A stretch of 64,000 bases of DNA, taken from positions 26,365,501-26,429,500 of the forward strand of contig NC_088308.1 in NCBI RefSeq assembly GCF_910592395.1, given 5' to 3'. The notes under the pieces were generated by a model, which had not been told where the DNA came from, made no database searches, and saw only the letters and a program-made list of their open reading frames with translations. The translations under genes and the position numbers were made by a program. Of the stretch, positions 33,976 to 47,400 are shown in pieces (position 1 is the first letter of the stretch; the number at the start of each line of letters is the position of its first letter). Origin of the DNA: Lineus longissimus. Its lineage: Eukaryota > Nemertea > Pilidiophora > Heteronemertea > Lineidae.

Positions 33976-36680
33976 ATGGAGTACCTGCCTCTCTTCATTG
34001 CCTATATGTCAGTGTGTCTGGGATTCGCCATCCTTTACTCGCTTGGAGATCAACCCTTTATGACAACTGGCTTTATTGGGAAGTTGCGTCAACATGCCTG
34101 GAGAGTAAGTTGGTTTCAAACTTTTAAACTATCTGTGTATTGTTTTGGCAGTATCATACAAAGAATAAAGATCAGTCATGAAGTGTTGCGATGTCCACAA
34201 ATTCACAGGTGGCACACTTCGTTAACAATGGTCAAGGTCATGAGTTGACGTCAAAATGGATGCCTGAGTGACGTCACTACATGACCTGGGTATCTCAGTA
34301 CAAGTGAAGAATCAGCGGCAATTGGAGATCACTTAGCAGCATACATTTCATGTACGTTGATGAACATGGTAAAGTCAATTATTGATTAGCTGCTGATTTC
34401 TCCATGTAAAGTTATGAGTACTGTGCAGTACACCGAGTCAATAATAATCAGTGTCACCGCTCGATTCATTCAGTTTGAAAATGTACATGGTATGTCATGT
34501 CTGGATCGATCTAATCATGTGTGGTGTTTCGATTAGATTTATGATTACAATCACATCATGCAATTAAATGTTACATTCCTCTTAATTTCTATAACCAGGC
34601 TTAAAATGAATTTGACAGGGAAAAAAATGCATGGTGTACTATTTGAAACTAACTAGACCGTATTGACCTTGATCTAAAAATTGTCTGTTTGTACAGGCGA
34701 CATCCATGTCCTCATGAGCCAATTGAAGCCCAAAGTTAATGCTTTACGCTGTGCATTCGTGCTGTAATTACCGGCCTCGTACAAGTAGCATTAGCCTATA
34801 ATAAGATTAGAGTATTGATTTGGCCATTAGTGAATGCCACATGATCAACCAATGCCATCTTTAGTCTCATCATGACATTATTTGTGTATGTTTGGCTATT
34901 AATGAACGTTACATTTGTCTCAATCATGTCAATTTACAGAATTCTTATTAGAAGATGTCTGCATTAACCTTTTCATTATTGACACTGTTAAGTTAAACTG
35001 CTCCTAATTGAGAGCTCTTACATGGTGGTCTTGTCTATTGAGACTGATGTCTTGATGCGAGGCTGATTTTCCCCAATCTCTACTTTCAGACAGTCGAGTT
35101 GATGATTCCAAAATCTCTGTGGAGGATTGGTGCCAGCATAATTACCTCTCTTTTCTTCAAAAGGTGAGTATTCAGACTCACAGATTTCATCTGGACATCT
35201 GTAGGAGTAGAGAAGAAATATTTGAAGGGGTAAAACTAGAAGCCTCTTTTCGGTTGGATCGATTTCTTCTTAAAGAAGAGGAGACTTGACATCGTGGCAA
35301 TTTTACACTTGGTCCTATGATCACTGGCAGATTTAAGTGTTATTTTCCTTCCATCTTTTCAGAAACCGTACATTCCAGATGTTATACCTCTTCATGAACC
35401 TGTCCAGCCACGTTGTGCTGGTCGTGGACATCCTCCCATACCTATACGTATTCCATCCCACCCAGAACCACACCCTTGCACCTCTGATCCTCTTCATCAT
35501 CGGCACCATTCTCTATATCGTCTGCTGCATCAGCGACCCTGGAGAAATCAACCACAAGAATTATGCTCAGTACGTTGACATGTATAAATATGATGGAGTG
35601 TTGTATCAGGAGGACAATGCCTGTCAGACATGTGACTTCATCAAGCCAGCAAGGTCCAAACATTGCTGTAAGTACATTTTACATTACTGGTAATTCACTA
35701 ACAAACTTGGCAGATTTTGGAAGATGAAGTGTTTAATTCATTCACAAGACTTCTCATAAACCCCTTCAAGACACTTGGCAGTGAACGAGATAGGAGATCA
35801 TGAAGCACATGGCATTGGTGCAGAGGTCACAGTGCTGGTCTTCTGTTCATCACAAGTGAAAGTGACCATGACATCCTCATTGACATTTGGTACTGAATTT
35901 GCTGTATAACCTTAAGTGATACCTTCTTATCTTATTCCAGCTACGTGCGATATATGCATCTTCAAGTTTGATCACCATTGTGTTTGGACTAATCGATGTG
36001 TGGGTGGACGGAACCAGCGATACTTTCTCATCTTCATGGTCGCCCTGTGCATGATGGTTGGAAATGGTGTCTATATGGCATGTTGGGTCCTTCATAACAT
36101 CACTGTCTACCAAAACCTGTGGAGTGCAAAATATGTGGATCATAATGGCGTTGCTCGAGATATGACCCTTGTTTTACTTGTACAGGTGAGTACATGTAGC
36201 AACTGAGCCCTTGCCCATCACGGATCAGTTTAGACTGTATTGCTCACATGTTTGATAATGTGCCAAGAGTCTTTCGAAACAATAGCCAATCAGACTAACA
36301 CAAGCTCGATGACAATAGCCAATCAGACAGACACAAGCGCGATCGGTGCACATCTTTACTATTGTTATCATTTTTTTCAGCATCTGTTCATGCAGTTTCC
36401 CAGGATTGTATTTCTAGCCACCGGGATGGGTGCCATTGCAGCTCTGCTCATTGGTTTCACGATCTACCACTTCTACCTAGCTGTCTTTAACCAGACGACG
36501 AATGAACGTTACAAGCGCTTTTACCTTGCCTCGAGGAAGGGATCTGTTGATTCTGTGAATGTGTATGACCGGGGCCTCACCAATAACCTCCTGGAGGTGC
36601 TATCCCCCATGCAGCATGTTAGTAAACAGGAAAAGAAGAATAACAATGTCATTCATGAACCAAAAATTAAGAAACGATGA
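33976..36680 (+). CDS. ZDHHC4: DHHC palmitoyltransferase, ZDHHC4-like
   Basis: Integral-membrane protein S-acyltransferase that transfers palmitate to protein cysteines. Exons: 33976-34104, 35090-35163, 35363-35667, 35941-36185 and 36381-36680. Phases agree, giving 350 residues (human ZDHHC4 is 344). It opens with a hydrophobic segment ([20 protein letters not shown]). More membrane segments follow around residues 75-130. The cysteine-rich domain runs from [20 protein letters not shown] to the catalytic FDHHCVW, with DHHC at residues 180-183. Two further spans follow, and the TTxE motif is present as NQTTNE. The C-terminus KIKKR fits a K-x-K-x-x dilysine retrieval signal, so residence in the ER or early Golgi is likely. 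Human ZDHHC4 ends in a comparable KKxx. Assignment to the ZDHHC4 subfamily rests on the FPRIVF and NQTTNE context. Confidence 0.93.
36281..36348 (+). repeat. Duplicated CCAAT-containing unit in ZDHHC4 intron 4
   Basis: 'caatagccaatcagac' occurs twice 33 bases apart (from 36280 and 36313), each followed by similar 'acacaagc' and 'cgat' sequence. Each copy contains AGCCAATCAGA, a full NF-Y consensus. The array ends about 30 bases before the exon 5 acceptor. Confidence 0.6.
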
Positions 36681-39600
36681 AAGGAAGAGCCTTGGATAAG
36701 AATTCAGATGTAGAGGTTGTGCTGATGCCCGTTGTGAAGTGTAACATCAACGAAGACATTGTCTACACATGGCAAACCTTGTCAGGAATGTCAGTTGGGT
36801 CGTGACAATGACATCACTGCATTGTCGCTGTAGAAATATTATGTCTTCAGAGTTGATAGCTCACCCAGTTAGTTAAAAGAACCACAAGCTGTCCGTTCTC
36901 ATAGCCTGTTCAAAATCTTTTGCGTTACCGGGTACTGATGAACTGGCACCTCTCTTGTGGCAAGTTTGCCGGTTCTTCCTCCTTGTACCTGACCGTGCTT
37001 GACATTCAAGGATACATGTTCTAGGCTCCCATAGCATTCATTTCCAAGACTATGCATATTTGTGAAGACACAAGTATTCTCACTAGTAGATCTTGTCTCA
37101 TAGCCAGTTCAAGCTCATTTTTGTTACCAATGTCACTGCCTTTAAATCAAAAGCACTTTTAGATGATCAATTTTGACTGAGGTCGTAAATCATTTTTTGA
37201 CAAACATGTACAAATGCATGCTTCTGTTTTCTCTGCCAGGCTTTCTCCTCTTACTGTTGGGGGAGGTGGGCTGGAATAATGAGAATAGACCATCAGGTAA
37301 TTAAGTGTTAGTGTACATGGATAATTGTGATATGTTGTTACTAGAGCTGTTGTAAATATATATCTGGAGTAAATATAAAATTACAATGATGTTGTCCAAT
37401 AGATAAGATTGAAACTGTTCCGGTACTTTTCGTATTGATTTTGTAAGTACCTGTTAGTTAGCCTCTTAATGTTTTAAAATAAGTGATTGGGATTTGTCAT
37501 TGACTCTGTGTCGAAGGCCTACAAATGTAAGTGCAAAATCTCAAATTCAATATCAAATTTTGGACGAACCAACTTGGTCTTTATTACTTGATTTGATATA
37601 GAGGTGTTGTGAAACCCAGTTGACTTGTGTAATGCGTATTGACAGCGTCTTGCTGAGAGTCGCATTAATTTATTTACTGATTTATCAACGAACAACCGAG
37701 CAAGTGGTTTGTTGCTGCCATTCTATAAGTGCAAATTACACAGTGTGAATTCAGAAATATTTGTAATAATTGATAATTTTTAGAATGTTTAGAATGTATA
37801 CTGGTAGGGAATAATCAGTGGGTAATCTAGTGCCTTGATCATGTTATATTACGAGTAACTGTTTGCCATTTACTCGGTTCAAGATATTTGTTTATTATTG
37901 TTTGTTCCTACTGCCTGCCGCCTTTAACTGGTTGTGTCAGTTTTTAAAACAGAGCTTATTCAGTTGTCACGTGTACTAAGGTACTTTTAAAAAAAGGATC
38001 TTTTGGCGTCTTGGTGGATGACTGTTGTTGTTTTCTCTTCATAAAGAGTTGTTCTTTTTATTTTTCATTGTGAAAAATGTAATAATTTATAAAGTTATTA
38101 TCTTTTTCTTTGTTACATTATAGGCTTCTGTGATTTTATGTACACACATTATCAGTATTTTCCTGGTTTGGGGGGATTTGCATCAATTCCTTTATTAACC
38201 TTCCTTGATTTATGCCTTGATTTTAGTGATACTACATGTATCCGTCTCGGTTTTAGCCAGAATGTTCCTGACAATAATTCATGTCAAAAAGCTCCTCCAA
38301 AGGTACTGTATTATTATTGATATAAAGATTATTTAGGTAAAATCAATTTCTGTTATGGTTGCTGTCGATTTTGATGTTAACTGTTTTGTAATAGTTGCTA
38401 TTTATTGGTTCCAAGTAATCATGGAATTAAATGTGACGGTATTTTGTATGCATCTCTTTAAGATGACAGGTAAATGAGTAATTTTTTCATGAGCCATGGT
38501 ATTTCCCCTATTCTAGTAACTCCAGACACACAGAGCTTTTATATACCATGCTATAACTGTCCATTGCTTGAATTTATAGACTTTTTCACGGTTGTGTTGT
38601 GGCTGTCTAGTCTGTAGTGTTTGCAACTAGAGGAGCCACCTTCCTTGTTACTAGTGTGAAATATTCACTGCACTACTCTATGTATGCTTGCCATTATATC
38701 ATACTCAACTATGTGTTATATGATATTATATCTGTACGACTTAGGCTACTGAAGAAAATATGCTATTAATATATCTTAACATCGGCTATACTGCGTGTTC
38801 CAGAAAAGTATCTGCACTGATTTATTGAGTTGATGTTTTTTGGAACATTCTTTAGAACCCCTACTTCCCTTCCTAAGCGGTAAGAACGCCACTGTGTTTA
38901 CTTAGTTATTTTGTCGACATTATGTATAGGGCATATAACTGCATCTAACCTTGCTTCATGTTACAGAAAACTTACGAGTCCAGCTTTTAAACAAACTATC
39001 AATGGCATTCTAATCTTACATATGAAGCATCTTAACTTGGTTACCTGTCTCCCTATCCCTGAAGACCTTGTTCGGTTTGATTCGATCAGGTGTCTTGGTC
39101 ATTTCTGTTGTGAACGTTGACTTTGTTTTCTTTGCAGTTGCGTCTTACACTAGAGACATACCAGTAATTGTTTACATATATAAACATGGTGCTGTATAGA
39201 ATGAAGAAAGCTCAATTTACATATTGGTAGACCTAGCGTATTTAGTCCATCTGTGATATAACCTCAATATCTACCTATCACAAACCTAGATCCTTTTTTC
39301 TTCCTATTGCAATGAGAGTCAAATGCCTTGTGAACTTGACCAGAGAAGAGCGAAGTCTACAAATAAGTCAGTTGTGCACTGTAGCCCAGGAGTCATGATC
39401 ATTCACCAGATTCCTCAAGCAAGCATATGAGACTTCCCCTCGTGTATTGACCAGTTGATACACTTATCATGCTTGTGTGGCTCAGAAAGCCTGGGCCATA
39501 GGGCTCACGTTGGTCAATATCTGACTCTGAGCAGAACTCTCATATATAGTCTTGCTTGTGGCAAATAATGAATTGAAACACATCTATCTGTGTTGCCTAA

Positions 39601-40620
39601 TTTCATCTCTTGAACTTGTGGTTGTTCTTAGGAAATATAGCTAGGTTTGTGATGTGGTGGATGAATGTAAAAGCTACTGGTTTAATACACCCATTGGTCA
39701 AACTTTGACTTGGTAGATGTAAGTGGTGTTTATATGTCAAATAAATGTTGTGTTGACTATCAATTTGATCTAGCCGTGAGAGTATTAAAAACTTCCTGTA
39801 TTGGTCAGCGCAAGCTCCGATATTCCTGAACTGTAAACATGGCATATGTAAAATTTAGTATTCACTTTCACTGTACATGTATATCCTTTGTCTCCCAGCA
39901 GAGTGACTCGGGTCAAATTGAGTTAGTTTTCCGAAATTGCCTGTTTCGGATGGGGTCGAGTTTAAATGGCCATTTAGAGACCAGATAGGTGTGGTGTGCT
40001 TGGCAGTAGTTCGTATCACTCCTTTATTTTTACAAGCTTTGTGTAAGCTAGTCAAAACCACGAAAAATCAATGGGGCAAAAATTATCAATGTAATAGATT
40101 TATCATAAGTTCATGATTTCACTGAAGTCAACTGCCAAAATTGGTTTTACTTGTATCCATTGTGTGTGTAATCCTGTCGTCTCAATAAAACCAAGTCTTG
40201 TACACATGGTTGTGCTGCATTTAATGTACTTGCGGCGAGGGACTGCAGTGACAGCATCCAAACTGCACTGGACAAGTTGAGATTTGACACAATCATGTAG
40301 TCCCAGACCTTCTACTCACTTCCCCGATAATAAAATGCACAGTCACAATTGTGTGACAATGACATATTGGACCACACCCAACTGATTTTGTCTTTAGCTG
40401 ATTGTGTCCCAAAATGTTATGGTTCCGATTGAAAGCGGCAAGCCACTCGAAAAACATGGCTGGAAGATTTATACTGTCCCATCAAGTTCACTCAATTTAG
40501 GGATTCGAGTGCCAGAACTTGTGTGTCAGCCTGCTATAAGTGGTTGTTCATCTGACCTTGTTGCTGACAGCTCACTTGACCAATTATGCATTAAAGACAA
40601 ATATTACATAAATAATATAC
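36681..40620 (+). other. ZDHHC4 3'UTR and intergenic sequence
   Basis: AT-rich with no recognisable exon on either strand. A plus-strand AATAAA at 40184-40189, followed by 'tggttgtgctg', is the best poly(A) candidate. If it is used, the 3'UTR is about 3.5 kb. Nothing else is identified. Confidence 0.45.
40184..40189 (+). terminator. Candidate poly(A) signal, ZDHHC4
   Basis: AATAAA with a GT-rich downstream element, the last strong plus-strand signal before the opposing IQCK gene. Confidence 0.4.
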
Positions 40621-40623
40621 TTG

Positions 40624-40629
40624 TTTATT
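40624..40629 (-). terminator. Candidate poly(A) signal, IQCK
   Basis: TTTATT on the plus strand reads AATAAA on the minus strand, about 490 bases beyond the IQCK stop codon. Confidence 0.45.
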
Positions 40630-40923
40630 TACAAGACAATGTATGTACAATCTGCACAATATTTACAGGTGACATCACACAGCCTGAGTCGAGCTGACTG
40701 TCAAACTGTCAGTCTGACATACAGTAAAAAATATATTTGTAGATACATGTACATCGTGTACGCACAAACTGGGAATGAAATGGTGTTTGTTGTATGTAAG
40801 AAAGCTCAAATTGCTGTTGGTACCACTGTCGTTAATACCATTGCGACAATATCAGTAATCTTATGTTCTCTCACTGTAGAATGAAAACAACTTTCTAGTG
40901 CATGGAACATGAATAGTTGAAGC

Positions 40924-41039
40924 TACTGTGAAGTTAGTCAGGAGACGTTGTGATCTTCAGAATGGAAACGTCGGCACCGAAAACATAAACAGTGCCGCCA
41001 TCCAAAACATTGTAACGTCTCCTGAACCACTTTACAGTA
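40924..41039. mobile_element. Foldback element in the IQCK 3'UTR
   Basis: The two ends pair over 26 bases with four mismatches. The core TCAGGAGACGTT near 40938 is inverted at about 41014-41025, and both outer tips read TACTGT outward. Internal pairing (CGGCAC/GTGCCG) continues. At 116 bp it resembles the other small inverted-repeat elements in this window, although its ends differ from theirs. Confidence 0.6.
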
Positions 41040-41119
41040 TACATACTTAATCAATGATGATTGGCTCCCACGAATACTCATCGACACAAGATGTCCTTTA
41101 TGATTCATGATAGAATATC

Positions 41120-43149
41120 TTAGTTTGATTGTTGGTCAGTAGGTGACACCACTAGAATCTCTTTGTTATCCTCTGTCATCAACTCTTCAGATGCATTTGG
41201 CGTCGGCTCATCCCCACTTGGCATTTTCTCTTTCCAAAAATTGTCTACTTTCTTTTTCACATTTTCATTTTCTTCTCTCCATTCTCTCTGCCACTGTCTC
41301 AGTTCCTGGATCTCAGGCTCTCGACGCACCTGAAAAAGATCGGAATTGAGAGTTACGTTCCTGATAACATGCATCTTGAAGACAAAATGAAACAAACAAA
41401 CAGTCTCAAATGTGCTGGTAATGTGTCATTGCATACCAGCAACTAGCTTACGCTGTAAAAACGTTACCTCATGATCAACTGCATGAAGTCTTTTCTTATC
41501 TATCATCATTCTTCTACTGCTTCTTCTTAATAGAAACTGACATACATGTATATTGTATGTCGACTTACCAAGTATCCTCTCCAATGAGACTGTATGACAA
41601 GTGTGGCTTCTTCTTCTGTCCAAAGGAGTGACAGTGGTAGGGGTGGACGGGGACTAGAAGAGAACAGGGACAATGAATGTTAAGCCTTTGTGTAGACTGA
41701 CCTACCTGAGACATGCACTACTTTCTTAACCATGTTAATTTTACCAACTAGGCCTACTTAACTGGTTAGTTCCAGCCATTGGGAAGTTACTGACTCCAAC
41801 TGTTACCTGCTAGATGGAAATTTGCAATGACTGCATACTTACTGGTCTTTGAGCCATTCTTGTACAAAATCAATGTCAAGGAGGCCCATTTCATTTCTAT
41901 CATCACAGTCTGGGTTTTTTCTGCAAAGAGGGAAGAAATCAATAAAAAATCGATAATCAGTCGCACTACTGATGCACTGATCTTGAAATTGGACACTTCT
42001 CCGATGTAAATCGACCCATCGACACAATTGTTCACCACCCACCTTGGTACTCCTCAGTCCTCTATTTGGGCCGGCCCATACAGCAATTGAAGAGAGAGAA
42101 CTAGTAAAATATGATTTTGAATGAAGGAGTATCATTATAATTTCATCGGGTATGAAGGCTTACAAGGGCAATCAGAGAGTGAGGGACACTTACTTATACA
42201 GAAATTCTGTTAGAAAGTCAATGGCATTAAATTTTGTTCTTTTTCTTTCAAAGCATCTGTCAAGCTTTGCCTGTCTCAACATCTCCTCAAGTGCCGGTAA
42301 CAATGTGGGAAAGATGTAATGTTCTAGATATTCTCTGGGAGTGCCTGAAAGAAATATTGTTGGATTTTAGTGAAAAATTGTTGGGAACTACAAAAATAAC
42401 ATGGATTAAAAAGCTGCGTTCCTCAGTCAGTCAACCATTGAGCAAGTGCATTCACTTCCAATTTCATATTGCTACCTCCCCACTAACTCATTTGAGATAA
42501 CAAAAACAAGACCATGGCCCTTGCAAGTTGCACATGATCTTCCTAACTCTAATCTTACAACAATCTGCCCAGTGCAAGAGTAAAATTTACATGAATGTCA
42601 CATTTTTTCGCATCTTCATGAATCAGAATCGTCAACATTCAATTCAAGAATATAATTACATTTTTTATAATCTGGTGGTGGTGGAGGAGATGGTGGTGGT
42701 GATTGGGGCGGTCTATCCACAAATGCAAATCCCAATGAAGCAGGGTGACCAATGGCAGGGTCAAACTCTGCCATGACATCAGCATCAACTGACACCTTCT
42801 TGTGCATCTTGCCATAGAAGACTGGGCTGTGTTTGGATGGATCATAGTCATGAAGTTCAGTGTGAACGGATTCTGTGTCATCTTCTCGGAATGGAGGTCT
42901 CCTGTTGGCAAATTCTGAAATCAAGATAAGTCATAGAAGATGAATGAGAGACATGAAATGATTTTTCATAATTTGACAGAATCCCAACTTCCCAAGACAG
43001 TTTGGGCTACAAAGTACAAGTTACAACAACCAGTCTGATCCGACCAATTCCTTCACAAGAAATATCAAGGAATATCACGCCTTATTCATTTTACCTTTAC
43101 ATATCTGTTCGAAGATATTAGCTTCTGGGACGTTGGTGATAACAGACAT
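41120..43149 (-). CDS. IQCK: IQ motif-containing protein K
   Basis: Cilium-linked calmodulin-binding-type protein; the biochemical role is poorly known. Six minus-strand exons: 43149-43095, 42914-42660, 42344-42194, 41920-41843, 41653-41569 and 41329-41120. They join in phase to 277 residues (human 287). Diagnostic matches to vertebrate IQCK are NIFEQICKE near the start, TPREYLEHYIFPTLLP, CFERKRTKFNAIDFLTEFLY, HPRPPLPLSLLWTEEEATLV and EPEIQELRQWQ. The IQ motif is about residues 199-210 (VIQSHWRGYLVRR) and spans the last intron. A proline-rich run (residues 87-99) precedes the conserved core and is not in the human protein as I remember it. The acidic C-terminal tail is lineage-specific. The gene is head-to-head with the LRRC74-like gene. 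Confidence 0.93.
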
Positions 43150-44454
43150 TTTCTTAGATTTATATGGGCAACTTTCTGAAATCAGTTTTGGTGACCGAAC
43201 AACACCCAAGCCATATCAGTACGCACGTTATATAGAGCCATTGCATTCGTTTTTATATCCAGTTTGTTAACGCATTATTAGCCATTATTATTGTTGATTG
43301 CCCTTATTTATTACTTATAACGTGTATGCAATATGTATTCTTCTCTGATAAGAAGAAACATAGAAAGAAGGCGGTCGTCAAGGGCGCATTAATACAAAAA
43401 TGCAGCCCAGTGGCAGAGACATCTATCAGGCTAATGACAAACTAATTGCTATAGGGTGTACCAAAAATTGGTGACATTTCTTTGCTATTGATTGCAAGAC
43501 GTTTACTGGGATACTGGGGCGTTTTCTCAGAAAGAAAATAAATAGGGTTTGGTGTGTCACCATCTTGTATTTAGATCTTTTATGAAATGGGGTTATCTAG
43601 AGAAGCAGTAGCGGTCCAGAATACTGAGGAATTTGGTCCCTGCACTGATTGCAATAGGCCTTCATATGAAAAGTAATACCCTTGGCTGGAAACAAGCGGG
43701 ATTTTCTTAGGCTAATTCGGCTAACTAGATTGTTTCGTTCGTCACAATTCTTCGAGTTAAATGAATCAGCGGACCAAAGAAATAAGTGTCTGTACATGTA
43801 TTAGTATAGGCTAAAAGGATTTGAGTAATAGGCCTATTGCGGGCTAAACGGTGTCCTATTCAGTGTTAAGGCGTTCACAGTCCAACATAGAAGTAAGTCT
43901 ATAGCGATTGATCAAGTTATCCGGCATGTCTTTCCGATGGAGCGGAATGCGTGAAACATCATCATTTAAGAGAGACTGGGAAGGCCATTGAAGTTGCGAG
44001 GATCAACGTAGAAGTGAACATTTATCATCATTTACCGGCATAACCAATGGACATGGATACATCCGCTTCAGTTTTAAATATTCATGTTCAACTTTAACTG
44101 TTTCGATTTGCCGACGAAAAGAGTGATCCAGCGGCCTTCTCTAATTTCTTTACAACTTGACGTTCTTCCGTTGTTTCGCTACCGTCTGACTTAGCGTCAA
44201 ACATGTCGATTTAGATGTCGTGTAAAGACCGATGACGGTGATAACTGTAATGTGTATCTCGGATTCAAATCAATGAGGAAAGGCTTTCCAAAACTGATAA
44301 CTGTCTCTTCCTTGCGACAGGCAGCGAAGCCTTTGGATATTTCGGGCTGGGATCTTTTTAACAGGCAAAGAACGTCTGACTCTTTGGACGTTTGATACAT
44401 CTACTCTCTCTCTATATTATGCCTGGATTATAAAAGAGAAAACATCGCTGGAAG
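43150..44454. promoter_or_regulatory. Head-to-head intergenic region IQCK / LRRC74-like
   Basis: 1.3 kb between divergent starts, so it probably holds both promoters. I looked for an X-box because IQCK is ciliary and found no good match; 'gttgcgaggatcaac' near 43994 is only a weak half-site. No exon is recognised. Confidence 0.4.
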
Positions 44455-47400
44455 ATGAGTGAACGCGTGGCCCAGCTGTCAGCCAAGACGCGCACGGTAA
44501 GTTCTCCAACTGCAAGCCGCCAGGATGACTAAAATATACACCAGTAACATCTCCACCGAAATATAACAACTGTACTAGAACCTCCTTGCTTAAACCAGGG
44601 AGGTGTTACACAGTGTTGAAACTATTCTCCTTAAAACGTTCTTCATTCTTTTACGTGTAGGCCAAAGTTTGGTGGAGAATTGTTTTTCCACCGAAATAAA
44701 CTATTTTCAATAACGACTTGGCCTTGTTTTGGAAAGGAAAAGACCCTATAGCCGACATTACCAACTTAATAAGTCAGGATAAGTCGACAACATAGCATTT
44801 TATATGAGGTCGCCCATACGCAATCACTGCCAAACGTTAAACGGGTTATTTTTTTCTGAAAGTCTTAATTTTGATCTGCGTACGCGCAACACCCCACCTT
44901 AATAAGAACGACCATCGACGCGGAAAAGCATCTTGAGGTTTTGATGGTTAAAATTTCACAAAATTCAGATGTGCTCATTACCACGTGGAAACACGACCAG
45001 ATCAATTTGTGACAGCCCAAGATGTGGATATTTACTCAAAGAGACTTAGACGAGTTCACTTCACACGAAGTTATATATTTAGGATTATTTCATATTTTCT
45101 AAAACTTTTGTCCTATGACCACAGTATTTTGTCTTCTGCTGGAGGTCAATGCGCGTTTGCATAGCATTTAACGACACTTGAGTGGGGCTATCGGCCATTG
45201 CTAAATGGTTGTCAGTACACTCTGCCACGACCGAAGCAGAAATCAATAGAAAAACCATTAGATATTATCTGGAGAAATAATTTTTAATGAATCCCAATCA
45301 CAAAAATAACATTTTCTGATAATTTTGTGGTTTTACCAGTGGTGTCTTGTTTAAATAAGACCAAAATCAACATGCGGCATGGTGTGACTTAAGTGCATTG
45401 GAAAAAGGAATTCGTGTAATGGCACACCAATAGTTAATCAGCCTGTTATACTACAGCGTGTTCCAGAATTCACTGCTTTCTTTTTTGAATGATTTAATCA
45501 TGTAATTTTGGTGCAAAACCGTTCTAACCATGGGATTGGGTGCAATACTTTTAATGAAAGTAAAACGTTGATGTCACCATCAACCAAACAATGACTTTGG
45601 TAAAAATGAAAATTTGGCATCTAGGCGCTTCTTGTCCTCTTGAGTTATTTCACAACCTGTCACTGGAGAGTAGCCCTGCTGTCGTCATTTCAGACGTCGC
45701 CACCGTCGTATGCTGTCCGAACGGGCGACTCCCTGAAAGACCTCCCACCCATAGACTGTGTCTCTCGCAGTGTCTACACCAACACGTCCTCCCACCGGCT
45801 CCGGGCGGCCACAGCCTCCAGGACGGTCGCCCGTCGTAAGAGGGATTTGGTGGATGAGAATAAACGGCTCCAGGCGGACAGGCCGAACAGTTCCGTGTCG
45901 CAGAAGAACTCCTCCATGAGTGGATCAGAGTTGAATATCAATGATAGTGATCTTTACGAATCAGATGAAGGTGAGTATGTGAACTGAAAACAAAAACCTT
46001 TTCCAATGGATTTCTGAGTAAGTCCAGTTAAGAGCATACTCGTTGACAGTGAGTGTTTTCATATCACATCTTCAACTTAGTAATTGTTGGAATCTTTACA
46101 CCATAAGCAAGGTTAGTTTAGGAGCAGTTTTTTTCTCGTAGGGTACACCAATGCGAAAGGGCTTTTTCAGTCAATTACATTTATGATTGACAGTCCGTAA
46201 AGAAAATCACATTTAAAATAACGCAGTGTTCTCGCACGCTTGGCAAAAGGTCAGGCATAAACTTGGCTTCTGGCCGACATTTTGTGGCAGTAATCAAGTT
46301 GGTTAATTCAATCGAAATAGCAATGTTTTTGAAGGCCCTTTCAGATTTTTTTCAGCCGCATGAGAAATACTGGTCGAACTCACAGCTTGTTTTCAATTAG
46401 GATTAAATAAGTGGAGTTAATTCGCCAGTGGCCGTTTTTCTTACTCTTAATTTTTCCACATATCGCAACAGGCTAACAAAACTTTGGTGGCATTTTAGGC
46501 AGGATGTTTTCACTTATATTTGAGTAAAAGGCTTTGTTTTTTTACAATGGGTTTGGCGAAAGGGCAAGTCATTATATTGGAATTTCTCAGTTAAATCTCT
46601 TTTTCTCATCAATACGTACATGTGCTTTAGAAAAAAAGAGATAAAAGATAAAAATGAACCATATAAACCCCAGAAGCGATCCATATACATGTATAATGTT
46701 AGTTAGGGCTCACATGTCGCTCGTTTTCTTAACTTCTCTTTTCATGACGAGTCAAAAACTAATGTCGAAATTGTACACCCTGTTTCATCTTACATTGTGA
46801 ACAATCCGCGGTAGCATAGTGGCAAGTATCCCCGCCTGTCACCTGCAAGACCCGGATTCGATTCCTTGCTGTGGAGAACTTATCTTTTTTTCTTCCAAAC
46901 TTCCTGGCTGAACGTATCTAAGTGGTCGCAGCCTGCGGATTATTATTTCCCCGATATTTAACTTTGAATGTCGGTATCCTTCCTTTTTAGACAGTGATAC
47001 AGAAGACCACACAGACGACAACACGAAGATCTATCTTGGGGCGTGTCGTCTTTTTGGCATCACACCATCCACCACCTACCTGAAGAACCTCACCCAATGT
47101 CGTCTGGTGTTGAAGAACCACCCTCTCGGGCCAAAAGGAGCCAAGGCCATCGCTGTCGCTCTGACGGTGAGTTTCTTCTTTTCGTCCATAGTATGGTATT
47201 AAGCTTTTATCATTACTCAATTGTATATCCTTCTACATACACGTGTCCGTATAGTCCACTTGCTCATCTTGTATCCGAGAACCCGGATACAAACCCTCAT
47301 CCTTCTCCATACAAGTGCTCGTCCGCTTGCTCATCTTATAGCAGAGAACGTCCTCCTCCTCCTCTCCATACAAGTCCCCGTCCATGTGCTAGTCATCTTA

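Noticed and set aside
42528-42776. 82-codon plus-strand frame
   Set aside because: It is opposite the Pro-rich exon 2 of IQCK; the minus strand explains it.
46805-46875. Functional tRNA-Asp
   Set aside because: The anticodon stem and T stem do not pair, so it was kept only as a tRNA-like relic.
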